64,000 nucleotides of DNA from Anniella stebbinsi (Eukaryota; Chordata; Lepidosauria; Squamata; Anniellidae), in the NCBI GenBank assembly GCA_029215795.1, contig JARDYH010000004.1, positions 32,988,001-33,052,000 of the forward strand, read 5' to 3'. A program made the translations under genes and the position numbers. The notes below the pieces were generated by a model that worked only from the letters and a program-made list of their open reading frames with translations, made no database searches and was not told the DNA's origin. Below, piece after piece: positions 43,992 to 55,430 of the stretch. Numbering within the stretch: the stretch's first letter is position 1; each line of letters begins with the position of its first letter.

Positions 43992-45666
43992 GAAGAGCAA
44001 TTAGGATAACTACTAATTATCTTTGTTACTTTATGAACCTGCACTGCTGATTAGATAAAATTTTGGCAAGGTTTGCTAATTTTTTCAGCAATAACTATAC
44101 TCGTAGCTGCTCATATACTGGACATGTGTGGAACCTTTCTGTTATTTAAAACAAAAGAGAAATTCTAGTCTTTGTAGTTATGGAGAAAAATGAAAACAGG
44201 CAATGGCATGCTGAAACATTTTCTGTTTTGCTTACAGATTTTAAAGCACCGTTTTGTTTTGAGCGTAACCCGGCATGAACTTGCAAACTTTTTAGATGTT
44301 TGCATGAAATGTAGCAGGTGCAAGGAAAGATGAGAAGCAATATCAACTGGCTAACCAGTCCAGTGTGGAATGCTAGCAAGTGCTCCATTATTGAGCACAG
44401 AAATATCCCCTTTCAGATGCCTTGCTGCACATATTCATGTTCTACATGCATTCTGTCTTAAGAACGCAGTGAAAAATCAAGCTGAGTGAATGAAACAGCT
44501 GGCCCTAAAATGCCAAACCGTATTCCCACGGTTATTCTCTTTGACCTCCCACTCCTTAAGCATGTATTAGTCCCAACTGCTGGAAATGATCTAATAACTC
44601 TGTGAGGTTGTGTATAAAGAAAGACAAGGACTTAATGAGTACCCTACTTGGAGAAGAATTGTGCATGGAGATCTGGCCCTCTAGCGGTTGGCGGCATGAA
44701 AATGGTGACCTGTTGTTTGCAGCAGTGGAATCAGCTCTTTTTTTTTTTGATCCTAGGAGGCTAATAAAAATTCTCCTTTATGTGATTTAGCTACTTATTT
44801 GAGAGCCAAAGGGTCCTGCTTTGGAACGAAGGAGTATATTTCTAATGCATCCCAATTCACTGGGAAGAAATTGAAATTGAGGGCGGAAGCTGTGCGCTGC
44901 TATTTAATTAACCATGTGCTTAAATCCCTACACCTTAATATCTCAGCATTCTTTCTTTTAAACAGCCTTTATAAGTGAGTCCAGAATATTATCATAAATT
45001 CCTGCTGATAATTATTCAGTCATTTTTGCTCAAGGTAATAAATAGGACTCGTACATGTGCCCTTTGAGATCATGAGACAATTCAGTATTCATGGTAAATA
45101 TATCGCTGAGCTTCATAAGAGAATGGTTTTTAAAACAAAGCCAGGACAGCTACTTAATAATTTACTGATACCGATAGCAAGGAGAATTTCTAATAACGAG
45201 TGAGATTGACTTTCAAATGGAAAATACAGGATTTGGATTTTGTTTTTGTTTTTTTTAAAAAAAAGCGGAGTGGGAACCCAACAACCAACCATTATTACAA
45301 TTAGGAGAGGGTCCACCTGACATTACTGGATAAATTTATGAACACTTGGCAGCTGGGGGGGGGGGTAGGGACAGGGAAGAAAGGAATACGCTTGACTATT
45401 CAGGAAGTCGCAGAGCCTTCTTCATATATATTTCAGAGTATTTTTTATTTCAAACGGCTCTTTCAACCGCCGTGTGGCATAGTTGCCTTTGCAGAGTGCC
45501 TTTGTTTACAGCTGCTCCTTCACAAAAGCAGGAAAACACGGCCTTGGCAGAACAGAAGACCAGTATATCTTATAACACCATTACTACTAAGCAAAATTAG
45601 CAAAAAGGGGTGATGGGGGGGGGGGGAGAAAGACACCACTAAGGGGAAGGATGAAAATTAAGCCTG

Positions 45667-45669
<3 letters not shown>
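43791..45669. other. No gene; (GT)n then repeat-poor sequence
   Basis: (GT)n at 43959-43990. From 44000 to about 45300 no repeat family is recognised; homeobox-like TAATTA words are common, and the frames are short. It might be ancient host DNA, see the findings. T9 run at 44739, G10 run at 45355. Confidence 0.45.

Positions 45670-45717
<48 letters not shown>
45670..45717 (+). repeat. (TA)n microsatellite
   Basis: About 23 perfect TA copies. Confidence 0.97.
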
Positions 45718-45718
<1 letters not shown>

Positions 45719-46360
45719 CTGAAGCATTACATAAGCATCATCCCCTGATGGCACAGCACTGGCTTATAATAAAAGAAATTAAATTACTGATCTTTCTGCT
45801 AATTCTTGCCTATAGGGAAGCATATAGGAATCCTTCATAGGTGTTTCGTGGATGTTTGTAACACTGACTGGATCAGGTGGCAGCTGTACCTCCATCTCAG
45901 TCATTACGGACTTCTGAGGGGCATCTGGTTGGTCAAAAGATATTGGACTCAAGATCCAGCAGGAATCTTTTTGTATTCTTGTTCCAGGCAGGCACAAAAA
46001 GTCCCTGGAGGCAGCAACTGTGAAGTGAAGTAATGAAGTAGGGGGTGCAGCAGAACCTCTTTCAGCGTGATGGTTGGATTCCATTCCAAAAAAGCTTTCG
46101 GGGGATGCATTCCAGTGGTGGTGTTCTGCTAAATATGGATTGCATGCCATCATAGAATCATGAACCACTGGTTTTTAGGTTTGGGATTGGGCTGATCCAA
46201 GTCCTTGCACCCAGTGCCCCTAAGGCCTTGTTGACATGTGTATTTTTCCTTCAATAAGAAGCTCTTGGTGGACTCATCTTCAGTCTCATGACATCATCAT
46301 GAGGCTTACCTGAGACAGAAGCAAAATAGGTTTGCAATCCTATTATCACTTGACTGGGCG
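45718..46360. other. No gene seen
   Basis: A minus-strand frame of 129 codons (45779-46168) has no recognisable domain and no coding support; not called. Confidence 0.4.
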
Positions 46361-46450
46361 GTTGAATCTCATTGAATTCAATGGGGCTGACTTCTGGGTA
46401 GACATACATAAGCTTGCACTGTAAAGATACAATCTTATGCAAATGTACAG
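46361..46450. repeat. MITE fragment with CATTGAATTCAATGGG core
   Basis: CTCATTGAATTCAATGGGGC and TGACTTCTGGGTAGACATAC, then ATACAATCTTATGCAAATG, is the layout of the dispersed squamate repeat also seen at 9143-9215 and 59604-59672. Confidence 0.55.
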
Positions 46451-47047
46451 TGCCACACTATACATGTTGATTCAGAAGTAAGCAGACTGCAACGAAGTAA
46501 ATAGATGGGATCAGGGCCAGGGAAGCAGCACATTGCTAGGGGTAGGGCTTGAGGCACATAGTCCCATCGTCCCTTTTTACATGTGTTGCCTAGTCATGCA
46601 AGTAATGCATGAAGGAGGCAACCAGAACTGTATATGATATTGCTCTCCAGAGATGTACAAAAAGACATGATAACGCTAGCAGTCTCAATTTAAGTTTCTT
46701 TCAGTAGAGGCTGATGGCTCAGATGTCAGTGGGGTGGTGAATCCACTCCAGAGTCACCAGCCTACCACTGGTCTTTTTCCTAATAATTCCTAGCATGGCA
46801 TTTACATTTTTTTAATGTCACCATACACAGAGTTTATGTTTTTATTGAGATATCCAGTATGCCCCCAATATATCTCTTCTGGTTAGTCATTACCAGTTCA
46901 AACTCCATCAATATATTGAGTCTAATTTGTCATTTTCTTGCCCATTGACCCAATTTTAAAGATCCTTTTGGGACACTTTGCAGTCTTCCTCCAGTGCAAT
47001 CTAATGTCATCTACAAATGTGGTTATTTCATTGCTCACCCCACTCCA
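46451..47047. other. No gene seen
   Basis: 46840-47040 has wording (TTTTTTTAATGTCACCATAC and similar) compatible with an old CR1-like body, but too diverged to assign. Confidence 0.35.
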
Positions 47048-47180
47048 GGGCCAGATCTACACCAAACAGGATATGACACTTTGAAAGCGGTTTGAAAACT
47101 GTATATGGAGTGTGTCCTGGGCCCCAGCAGTTGTCACTACTGTTAGAAACCGCTTTAAAGCAGTAGTGTAGATCCTGCCC
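47048..47180 (-). mobile_element. MITE, family C (copy C3)
   Basis: GGGCCAGATCTACACCAAAC to GTAGTGTAGATCCTGCCC, with CTTTGAAAGCGGTTTGAAAA and CCTGGGCCCCAGCAGTTGTC between. Closest to C1 and C4. Confidence 0.8.
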
Positions 47181-47507
47181 TGTACTCTGCTTTCTGTTTT
47201 TGAACAATTTACTGATCCAAAAGAGAGAGTCAGTCCCCTTATCCAACAATTACTTAAATTATTTATTAGTGTTTGGTAAAGAACTTTATCAAAAGCTTTT
47301 TGGAAGTCATGGTCTCCTTCACATTTGTGTTGATACTCTCAAGGAACTCCAGAAGGTGGGTAAGGCAGGACTCCCCCTTGCAGAAGCCAAGCTTATTCTT
47401 TTTCATTGAGGCTTGCTCTTTAGACCCTTTTTCATACAGTCACACACTAGGGATATCAGATTCCATCAATGAGTGGAAGATGGAATGAAAAATGCCTGAC
47501 AATCTGC
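47181..47507. other. No gene seen
   Basis: Minus-strand reading gives LINE-like words (47195-47420 has AAGAACTTTATCAAAAGC and AAGCTTATTC), possibly an old CR1 segment, not assignable. Confidence 0.3.
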
Positions 47508-47940
47508 AATTATTTTATTATTATTATTTTATTCCATTTATATACTGCCCCATAGCCGAAGCTCTCTGGGCAGTTTACAAAAATTAAAAACACTGAACAT
47601 TAAAAATATTGATGTACAAAATTTTAAACCATAAAGCATAAAAACAAGTTATAATTACAATATCCTTTAAAACAACAATTCTGGGTCAAAGCACAACAAC
47701 AACACAAAACCCTCATCATATGCTGTTAAATGCCTGGGAGAAGAGGAAAGTCTTGATCTGGCGCCGAAAAGATAACAATGTTGGCGCCAGGTGAGCCTCG
47801 TCAGGGAGATCATTCCATAATTGGGGGGCCACCACTAAAAAGGCCCTCTCCCTTGTTGCCACCCTCCATGCTTCCCTTGGAGTAGGCAACCGGAGAAGGA
47901 CCTTAGATGTGAGAATGGATTTAACAAAATCCATACATCC
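47508..47940 (-). mobile_element. L2-like LINE 3' end with ORF2 C-terminus
   Basis: On the minus strand the last codons read KVLLRLPTPREAWRVATRER, APQLWNDLPDEAHLAPTLLS and FRRQIKTFLFSQAF (47716-47934), followed by a tail complementary to CCATAGCCGAAGCTCTCTGG and an (AAT)n-like end at 47508-47530. It is sister to 54647-55205. Only the C-terminus remains. Confidence 0.8.
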
Positions 47941-47997
47941 GTATCACACACACACACTCCCATAGAAACAAACTGCCCACCAGCCCAGCTGTTGACA

Positions 47998-48540
47998 TAA
48001 GAACATAAGAAGAGTTATGCTGGATCTGAACAAGGGTCCATCTAAACCAGCACTCTGTCCAGCTGTCAACCAGGGGACCCTCAAGCAGGACACAGTGCAA
48101 CAGCACCCTCCCACCCATGTTCCCCAGCAACTGGCGTATATAGGCTTACTGCCTCTAGTACTGGAGATAGCACATAGCTATCAGGACTAGTAGCCATTGA
48201 TAGCTTCCTCCTCCAGGGATTTATCCAACCCCCTTTTAAAGCAATTCAAATTAGTGGCCATCAGTACATCTTGTGGAAGCGAATTTCATAAGCTAACTAT
48301 GCACTGTGTGAAGAAGTCAGCTTCATGGGATGATCCCAGGTTCTAGTATTATGGGAGAGTGAGAAAAATGTCTCCCTATCCACATTATCTATACCATGCA
48401 TAATTTTGTACATATCTATCATGTCTCCCTTTAGCCTCCTTTTTTCCAAGCTGAACAATCCCAGCTGCTATAACCATCCCTCATAAGGGAGATGCTCCAG
48501 GCCCTTGATCATTTTAGTTTCTCTTTTCTGCACAATGTGC
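47998..48540 (-). mobile_element. CR1/L3-type LINE 3' region
   Basis: Plus-strand words AAGAACATAAGAAGAGTTAT, GGTCCATCTAAACCAGCACT, AGCCATTGATAGC, CCTTTTAAAGCAATTCAAAT, TATGCACTGTGTGAAGAAGT, ATCATGTCTCCCTTTAGCC and TCCAAGCTGAACAATCCCAG are the reversed signature of CR1/L3 LINE 3' ends. The element therefore lies on the minus strand. Stops and indels break the ORF2 C-terminus. Confidence 0.85.
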
Positions 48541-49410
48541 AAAAGTCTGCACATAGGTTCTCTGTATGATTGGGAACCTGTACAATCAGGATTCCTAGTC
48601 AGATAAACAGCCTACATGCATAGAGCTGTATTCCTCTCTTTTCAGACATTGCACAAACACACGGACAACAAGGGTGGGACCCTTGGATACAGTAACATAA
48701 GGGTGGCTCTAGTGGGCATGGTCCTGATTCCTCCCGCATGAGGGCTAGGAGTGTTGTGTCAACACAGAGTAGATGTTTCATAACTCTACATTTAAAAATG
48801 CTTTCAACCAATTCACAGGTCCATCAGGCTAAGATGTGTCTTCTGGAACCATCTCACTCTCTTTCTAAATGTTGTTAAATTTGCTATTGCCTCCTTTTGA
48901 CTAAGTCCTTCAGACAACCCTATGGAAAAAAAATGTAATTCAAGCATGGGCATCTTTCCAACATCTTCCACCATGAAGATCAATGCAAAGAATTTGTTCC
49001 ACTTCTGTACACTCTTCCAGTCTTCCTTCTGAAACTTTCCCACATCTTACTATGCAAAGCTGGATCCAGAGCAGACCCCTTGAAAGCAATGGGACTTAAG
49101 TTATTCATGGTTTCAGCAGGTCTACTCCAGGGATGGCCAACCATTTTTTTCCCTCCTTTTGAGGGCAGCATTCCCTCATGGGTAAACTGTTGCTGGGAGA
49201 AGGGGGGCTGCATGTTGGTAGTGAGTGGGGCTAAAGCCAGCAGTGAAAAGAGCCAAGAGTGGTGTCACTGTTTTTTTCTCTTTCCTTCTTTGTTTCCATG
49301 CAATGGGCTGCCAGGGAAGGGACAGGTTGCTGTTACTGGATGTATGAACTGACAGCATGTAGGGTTTTTTTTTTTTTAATTGGGCTGAAAGCCGGAAGTT
49401 ATCCACTCTT
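48541..49410. other. No gene; possible hAT fragment
   Basis: 49125-49260 with CCAGGGATGGCCAACC and GTGGGGCTAAAGCCAGCAG resembles an old hAT end. A T11 run at about 49367. No coding pattern. Confidence 0.4.
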
Positions 49411-49540
49411 GGGCAGGATCTACACTACTGCTTTAAAATGGTTTATAACAGTAGTGACAACTGTTGGGGCCCAGGACACACTCCATATACAGTTTTCAAA
49501 CCATTTTCAAAGTGTCATTTCCTGCTTAGTGTAGATCTAG
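49411..49540 (+). mobile_element. MITE, family C (copy C4)
   Basis: GGGCAGGATCTACACTACTG to CTTAGTGTAGATCTAG with CTTTAAAATGGTTTATAACA and AACTGTTGGGGCCCAGGACA between; reversed relative to C1 and C3. Confidence 0.8.
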
Positions 49541-50092
49541 GTATGGTTTCTCTAAGTATGACTAAGTCTTTATCCAACCCAGTGTCATTTCCCTGGCTGC
49601 TAGTTTCCTGCATCTAATGTAAAGAATTCTGGATGTTTTAGCAATGTATTATTTTTTCCTTCTCATTGTCATTTTGTATTGGATTTTCATTACTTTACTG
49701 CAATAATAAGTTCTTTTGGTTGTTTATTAATATCATAAGTTGCGCTGTGTTCCATTTGGAGGAAAAGAGGGGTGTAAGAATTCCAAATAAATTAAATAAA
49801 TATTTACATTCATTTTGCCAGAGTTTGTGCTTCTTCTTTTTTCTTATTGCTCGGGCAAAACTTTGGCTTCTCAAAGGACACATTCTTGCCCTTAGAGCAT
49901 CCTTGACTCTGCCCTTTGAGGGATCAAACCAAGATTTATGTCATCCAGCATATCGTACTTAGCAGTAGCCAGTCAAATATCTCTAGATATTGTCTAACGT
50001 GGCAGGAATCCAGCAATCAGTGGTCTTAGTCTCGAAATATGGAAGCTCCACTTAGCCATAGACCTAGCTAGAGATATTAGCAAATATTTGGA
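49541..50092. other. No gene seen
   Basis: AT-rich, unrecognised. Confidence 0.4.
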
Positions 50093-50290
50093 ACGGCTGT
50101 AGCTCAGTGCTAGAACACATACTTTGCAGGCAGAAGGTTCCAGATTCAATCTCTGGCATCTCCAGGTTGGCCTGCAAAAAAATTAAAATAAAATAAAAAT
50201 CCCTGTTTAAAACCTGGACAGCCATTGCCAGTCACTGCTGACAATATTAGGCTAGATGGACTCATGGACTGAAACAATCTAAGACAGCCA
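50093..50290 (+). mobile_element. tRNA-derived SINE (second copy)
   Basis: Box A-like TAGCTCAGTGCTAGAACAC (50099-50117) and box B-like AGATTCAATCTC (50142-50153) are followed by GGCATCTCCAGG, CCATTGCCAGTCACTGCTG and AGGCTAGATGGACTCATGG. It has an internal A-rich insertion (AAAAAAATTAAAATAAAATA) and degenerate box B, so it is older than the copy at 20966. Confidence 0.75.
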
Positions 50291-51889
50291 TTTTTGTTCC
50301 AAATACAAGACAGAAAGTGTGAAGCCTCTAGAATGCATGTACCATATGCCAGTGCTTTGTCTAGATAGCCGCTTCACAGTGGGAGAAGTCTGCTAGACTG
50401 AAGCATGGGAATGTCAGTGAATCTGGAAGGGTTATAATTGACTGGCCAAGGAGCAGCCCGCTCCTGTCCTCTCTTATTGGTCCCTTGAGCTACTCGTATT
50501 GTGTTGCCTATCTGTCACCTTGAAAGTGGAATGGCAGGTGGGCCTGAAAGGGGACAGGCTGAATCACTCCTCTGTGCAAGACACACAACATGAAAGGGGT
50601 TCGGAAGCCCTGGGGAGGGATGAATGATGAGGAAGGGAAGGGAAAGGCTCATCAAGAGTGACACAAGCACTTCCGAATGACGAAGGAGTGAGTTTTGATC
50701 AGCCTAAGCTGTCGCAAGACCAAATGGGCTAAGGACGAGGAAAACCCATTTGAGGGCAAGTTGATCTGTATATATATATATATATTAAAAAAATAAAGGT
50801 TTCTCTATATTTTCTCTCCCTCACCCTTCAAAAGACTCACACAGTAGTACAAAAAGTCCCGACTGTGGTGGATATTTTTATCAATGCTAGCAACTATTGT
50901 AGCTACACTCACTGAGATAATAAGGGTAATCAAATCTCATGCTTCAGGGCATAAACTGATCGCCTGAAGGGATCAGGAAGAAATGCATTTCTTCTTCCCT
51001 CCTACAGCATTGCATATTAAGATTACGGAGGGCATCCACCTCCCCCTGAAACATCACTGAATGCTGGAAATGGGTGTCTTCCTGAACCAGCCTGGGGAAA
51101 TAATCTCAAACTAGTGACAATCATGCAAATCTTCCATTCCTGGAAGGGACCTAAGATTCATGATACCAGAAACACAACAGCTCTGTATTCGTTCAGTTTC
51201 GTAGAGTAATGGGTATTTATGGTAGGAAAATGGGAAGCTGGCTTGATTAACTTCTGCAAGAAAACTGAATAATCATAAGGGAAAGCAGTTCCATGCATCT
51301 GATCCCAGTGTGGTGCAGCTAAATGTAGTGCAGCTTTCAATGTTTTCCCTAGAATTGAAATTTGGGGGGGGGGATTTTGAATTTTCAGAGGAGTGAGGGC
51401 TGATAAAGGATTCCACCATTGGTCAATGTGGACTCTGGTTGTATGGCACCATAGTGGGTTTTTTTCTTCACAATTATGACCAATTTCATTTGATTTAACT
51501 CAGGTTTCAGTTATTTACTTAAGTTTTATTTAGATTGAAATTACAGTTAACTACATTTTCATCCTCCTTGTTTTCTTGTAATTGCACAGAATTCTGTTAA
51601 TGAACATTTCAAATGCAATGCATTCTCACTTTCAGTTACTTCTTATATGTGCAGTGGTTCCAGTCTGTCCATTAGGATAAATAGATTAGCTCATTCACAT
51701 AATTAGGCAAAAGACAACTTGTTTCAGAATATAACATTCTATCCAGCCACAAGAAATAACCCTGAATTGAAGTTATTGTGTTTGGAAGTATCAAGAAATT
51801 AATTCCTCCGTTGTATATTCCAGGAAAAATAGCACCAATACTGGCTCAAAATGAAAGTTTTCCAATCTGAAAAACACAACACTGCACTC
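50291..51889. other. No gene; short (TA)n
   Basis: (TA)n at 50769-50785. No repeat family or coding pattern recognised. Confidence 0.4.
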
Positions 51890-52260
51890 CCACCACAAAA
51901 AAGGATATTGTAGAGCTGGAAAAGGTGCAGAACAGGGCAGCCCAAATGATCAATGCCCATATGAGGGAAGGTTACAATGTTTGGGTGAATAATTGGAAGC
52001 ATGACAGAGTTTTATAAAATTCTGTGTGCTGTGGAGAAGGTAGATAGGGAAAATTCTTTTCCCAGTCTCATAATACTAGAACCCAGGGTCATCCCATGAA
52101 GCTCAATAGTGGGAGTTTCAGGACAGTTAAAAGGAAGGACTTCTTCACACAGCGCATAGTATCTCCCCCAAACAGTGGAATGCACTCTGTCAAGAATCAT
52201 GATTTCTTGGGGGGGGGGGCACTCATGGCTTTTAGGAAGGGCGAGAAGATGCATCTTTTT
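51890..52260 (+). mobile_element. CR1-type LINE 3' end
   Basis: TTGTAGAGCTGGAAAAGGTG, CAGAACAGGGCAGCCCAAAT, TTTTATAAAATTCTGTGTGC, ACTTCTTCACACAGCGCATA and AGTGGAATGCACTCTG are the usual CR1 ORF2 C-terminal coding phrases. Frameshifts break it; the GGGGGGGGGG run at 52210 disrupts the last part. Confidence 0.72.
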
Positions 52261-53035
52261 ATTATTGATTTAAAAAAAAAGAAACAAAGAACAGAAAGAA
52301 ATTTAAGTACACCATATTGTGGGTCAGTGTCTTAACAGACTTTCTGTTCGCTCAAGATCCTTATTTGGTCCAAGCAAGATTATCTGATGAAGTGATCACT
52401 CATCAGTCAAACAGATCACACTATAGAATTTCATGTGTTTTAGGAGGATGTCATGTAAATTCAATAAATAGATACCATATTCCATAAAAAGTGTCAATTG
52501 ATACTTGACCTCTTTGTACCTGGTGTATAAAAAGAAGTAATTTTAATAATGAATTAAGGATATGCAACAATCAGCTGTATGCCCCAAGTTACAGAAGAAG
52601 TCAATGATATCAGTGCACATATATCACATCAGTCATAAACATCGTACATCATATCCATCATACAAGTCATTGGAACCCTGGTATATTGCCATTTCGTCTA
52701 AGGATAGTCTTCCTCAAGAACTATATAGACCAATTTTCATATATTCAGATTTACAATTGCCTCCAATAGAACAAACAATGAACACTGTTTTGCTTGAGAG
52801 AATTTTTTTTCTGGAGCTGCAGACTCAGAACTCTTAACCCATATGGCCTTAATCTAGAGTATAATTCATAAATTTGATATAGCTCACACCTCTGTTTCTT
52901 TTCTCCTTAGGAATTTTCATTTCTGAGCATTCCAAATTGACACTCTTGGTATTCATTTAACATCAAAGCAGAAGCCAAAATGTTTTGCTCTAAATATACT
53001 TTAAAATTACTCTGTTGTTTATCTAGCTATCTTTA
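52261..53035. other. No gene seen
   Basis: AT-rich, unrecognised. A91-codon frame at 52562-52837 has no domain. Confidence 0.4.
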
Positions 53036-53106
53036 CTTATTTATTTATTTATTTCTCTCTCTCTCTCTCTCTCTCATACACACACACACATACACACACA
53101 CACAGC
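53036..53106 (+). repeat. Compound microsatellite (TTTA)n(TC)n(CA)n
   Basis: Four TTTA-type units, then about ten TC, then about twelve CA with one TA interruption. Confidence 0.95.
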
Positions 53107-53502
53107 TTTACAAGAAAAAATCCACTTCCTAAGTATTACACATCTTCTGTGTTGTACTGGCTAATTAAATGAGGCCAAATATTCAAGTATATTGTATATT
53201 GTAAGCTGATAAATTCATCTGGAGAAAACCTCAATATTATATTAAACCTCAGAAATATGAAAGAAAAACAAATATGCTCCCAGTATTACTTGAGCCCCAG
53301 AACATTTCTAGCACAAAATGGTCATAAGGTAAAAATAATTTTCACCTGATTTTCTTCAACTCTTTCCCTGAGCGCATTTGTACTCCAAAGGCCAGTCACC
53401 AACAAAAGAGATAACAAGGAGGAAGCAGCTATAAATGAAGAAGTGGAATCAGCCATACATAGACCCAAACAGAAGTTCACAGTTTAAAGAAACAGTACAT
53501 AT
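53107..53502. other. No gene seen
   Basis: Unrecognised AT-rich sequence. Confidence 0.4.
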
Positions 53503-53680
53503 CAAACAATGACCAGATACAAAATAGGGCAGGGCTCCTGCAGCTTTAACTGTTGTGATGAAGAGGGAATTTCACCAGGTGCTCCAGGCATACACATGAC
53601 ACCTGCTGAAATTCCCTTTTCTATGCAGCTGTTAAAGATACAAGAGCCCTGTCCTCCTTTTCATATGGTCAGCCTAAATA
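53503..53680 (+). mobile_element. Family T element, single-unit form (copy T6)
   Basis: It starts near TGACCAGATACAAAATAGGG, continues CTTTAACTGTTGTGATGAAG, GGGAATTTCACCAGG, ACACCTGCTGAAATTCCC, GAGCCCTGTCCTCC and ends ATATGGTCAGCCTA. The ends are inverted partners (TGACCA and TGGTCA). It closely matches T5. Confidence 0.72.
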
Positions 53681-53871
53681 TGCTGTCAAAAATCAGTGTT
53701 TTCATTCCAACCCACAGGGGCCAAAGAATGAAGAATAAATATCCCGAGTGCTTCCCTCTATAATAAAAGTCTACTTATTTTGTTATGTGTTTGAGGTCAG
53801 CCTAAATTACCTCCATGGACTTAGTGTTTCTGAGTAAAAGAGATTCAGGTCCCCTCCCCACATACACACAC
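53681..53871. other. No gene seen
   Basis: Short unrecognised spacer. Confidence 0.4.
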
Positions 53872-54181
53872 TGTAATTCCTAAATGGGCAGCCTTTTGAC
53901 CAACAAGGTCTGAGGGGGTAGGAGGAAATGAGTCTGGGGGAAGGCTGAATCCGAAACAAAAGGAGAGCAGCTTTTGTCTTGCAAAGAGTTCTGCTGGGCA
54001 GCTGGGAGGAAGCAGGGCTTGCATGGAGTGGGTTGTTGTAGCCCTGGACAATGTAAATAAACTTTCATAAAAGAAACACCACAACTCTCCAGTGCCCTTC
54101 TTCTAGGAAACTGAAGTCTGAGTTAGCGCAGAAGTCCCTTCAAGTTCACCCCTCCCAGGACTGGGGTGCAGGAGCATAACA
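53872..54181 (+). mobile_element. Possible solo LTR
   Basis: Starts TGTAATTCC and ends GAGCATAACA, so TG at the start and CA at the end with partial inverted ends. AATAAA at 54056-54061 is about 120 bases before the end, as in many endogenous retroviral LTRs. Flanks CACAC and CTATC do not match, and there are no viral genes nearby. Confidence 0.35.
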
Positions 54182-54646
54182 CTATCAACTCTATTATACA
54201 AGTGTGAACTCAAATGCTCAATCACAAAGAAGGAGAAATACTCCCATTTGGGAGAATTTTCAAAGGCATGAGACACCAAGGAAGCATCTATAACTTTATT
54301 CTTAATTTTACTATGATGTAAAACTCTTGTGCCTCAGACCCCTTATTTTGTAAGGGACACTTCTGATTTCATTTCAAAGATAGAAGAGTTTAAGATCAGT
54401 AGAGAAGATATTCTTTTAGACATTACATCCCTGTATATCAATATATCTCATAAAAAGGCTTGAGCCCCTGCTAATGTTTTTTTGTGGATGTGTGAAGTGG
54501 TGTCGCCTCCCACCCATGTATTATTACATTTTCTCAACATAGTCCCAGAGAAGAATTATTTCAGGTTTAAGGATGGTTTTTATTTCCAGATTCAGAAAGT
54601 GGCCATGGGGAGCAGTATAGTGCTTACAATTGCCAATCTGGTTATA
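54182..54646. other. No gene seen
   Basis: Unrecognised. Confidence 0.4.
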
Positions 54647-54647
54647 G

Positions 54648-54695
<48 letters not shown>

Positions 54696-55205
54696 TTTAT
54701 TACATTTAAATACCGCCCCATAGCCGAAGCTCTCTGGGTGGTTTACAAAAATTAAAAGATTGAACATTAAAAAGTCAATATACAAAATTTAAAACCATAA
54801 AACATAAAACAGCTGATATTTAAAACATTTTAAACCTGGCCACAAAGTCAGTTAAAACCTGAACTTAAGCTGTTAAAATGCCTGGGAGAAAAGTTTTGAC
54901 CTGGCTCCGAAAAGATAAGAGTGTTGGCCCCAGGCGGGTCTCATCGGGGAGATCATTCCATAATTGGGGGGCAATCCCAGAGAAGGCCCTCTCCCTCGTT
55001 GCCGTCCTCCGAGCTTCCCTCGGAGTAGGCACTTGGAGGAGGACCTTTGATGTTGAGCGTAGTGTACGGGTAGGTTCATGTCGGGAAAGGCGTTCCATCA
55101 GTTACTGTGGTCCCAAACCATGTAAGGCTTCATAGGTTAAAACCAGGACCTTGAATCGGGCTAGGAAACATTCAGGCAGCCAATGCAAGTGGGCCAGAAC
55201 CTTCT
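54647..55205 (-). mobile_element. L2-like LINE 3' end with ORF2 C-terminus
   Basis: It starts on the plus strand with (TTA)n and (TTTA)n at 54650-54702, the reversed LINE tail, then CCGCCCCATAGCCGAAGCTC. The minus-strand frame at 54865-55098 reads KVLLQVPTPREARRTATRER, APQLWNDLPDETRLGPTLLS and FRSQVKTFL. Upstream, 55099-55200 continues as reversed CR1/L2 coding phrases (CCATGTAAGGCTTCATAGG). Truncated. Confidence 0.82.
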
Positions 55206-55430
55206 GATCCCCCCTCCATTGCCTAAAGTGTCATCTGAACTCAGCCCCTCTGTCACTAGCTGCTGTTGCTTCTTCTCTTTCTCATCATTGCTACTTGCTT
55301 GCTCGACAGAGAGCCAATAAGCATCTAGGCAGTAGCATCTACTGCTTCTCCTTCACACGACCACCACTGTCTTGGAGCTGATCTACACTACTGTTATAAA
55401 GCTCCGAGTTTTGACAGATAAAAAAGGGAG
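55206..55430. other. No gene; family C-like end
   Basis: 55376-55412, GAGCTGATCTACACTACTGT and TATAAAGCTCCGAG, resembles a family C terminus, perhaps cut by the next element. Confidence 0.4.

Noticed and set aside
45779..46168. 129-codon minus-strand frame
   Set aside because: No recognisable domain or exon signals.
46451..47047. Old CR1 body
   Set aside because: Similarity too faint to support by eye; left unassigned.
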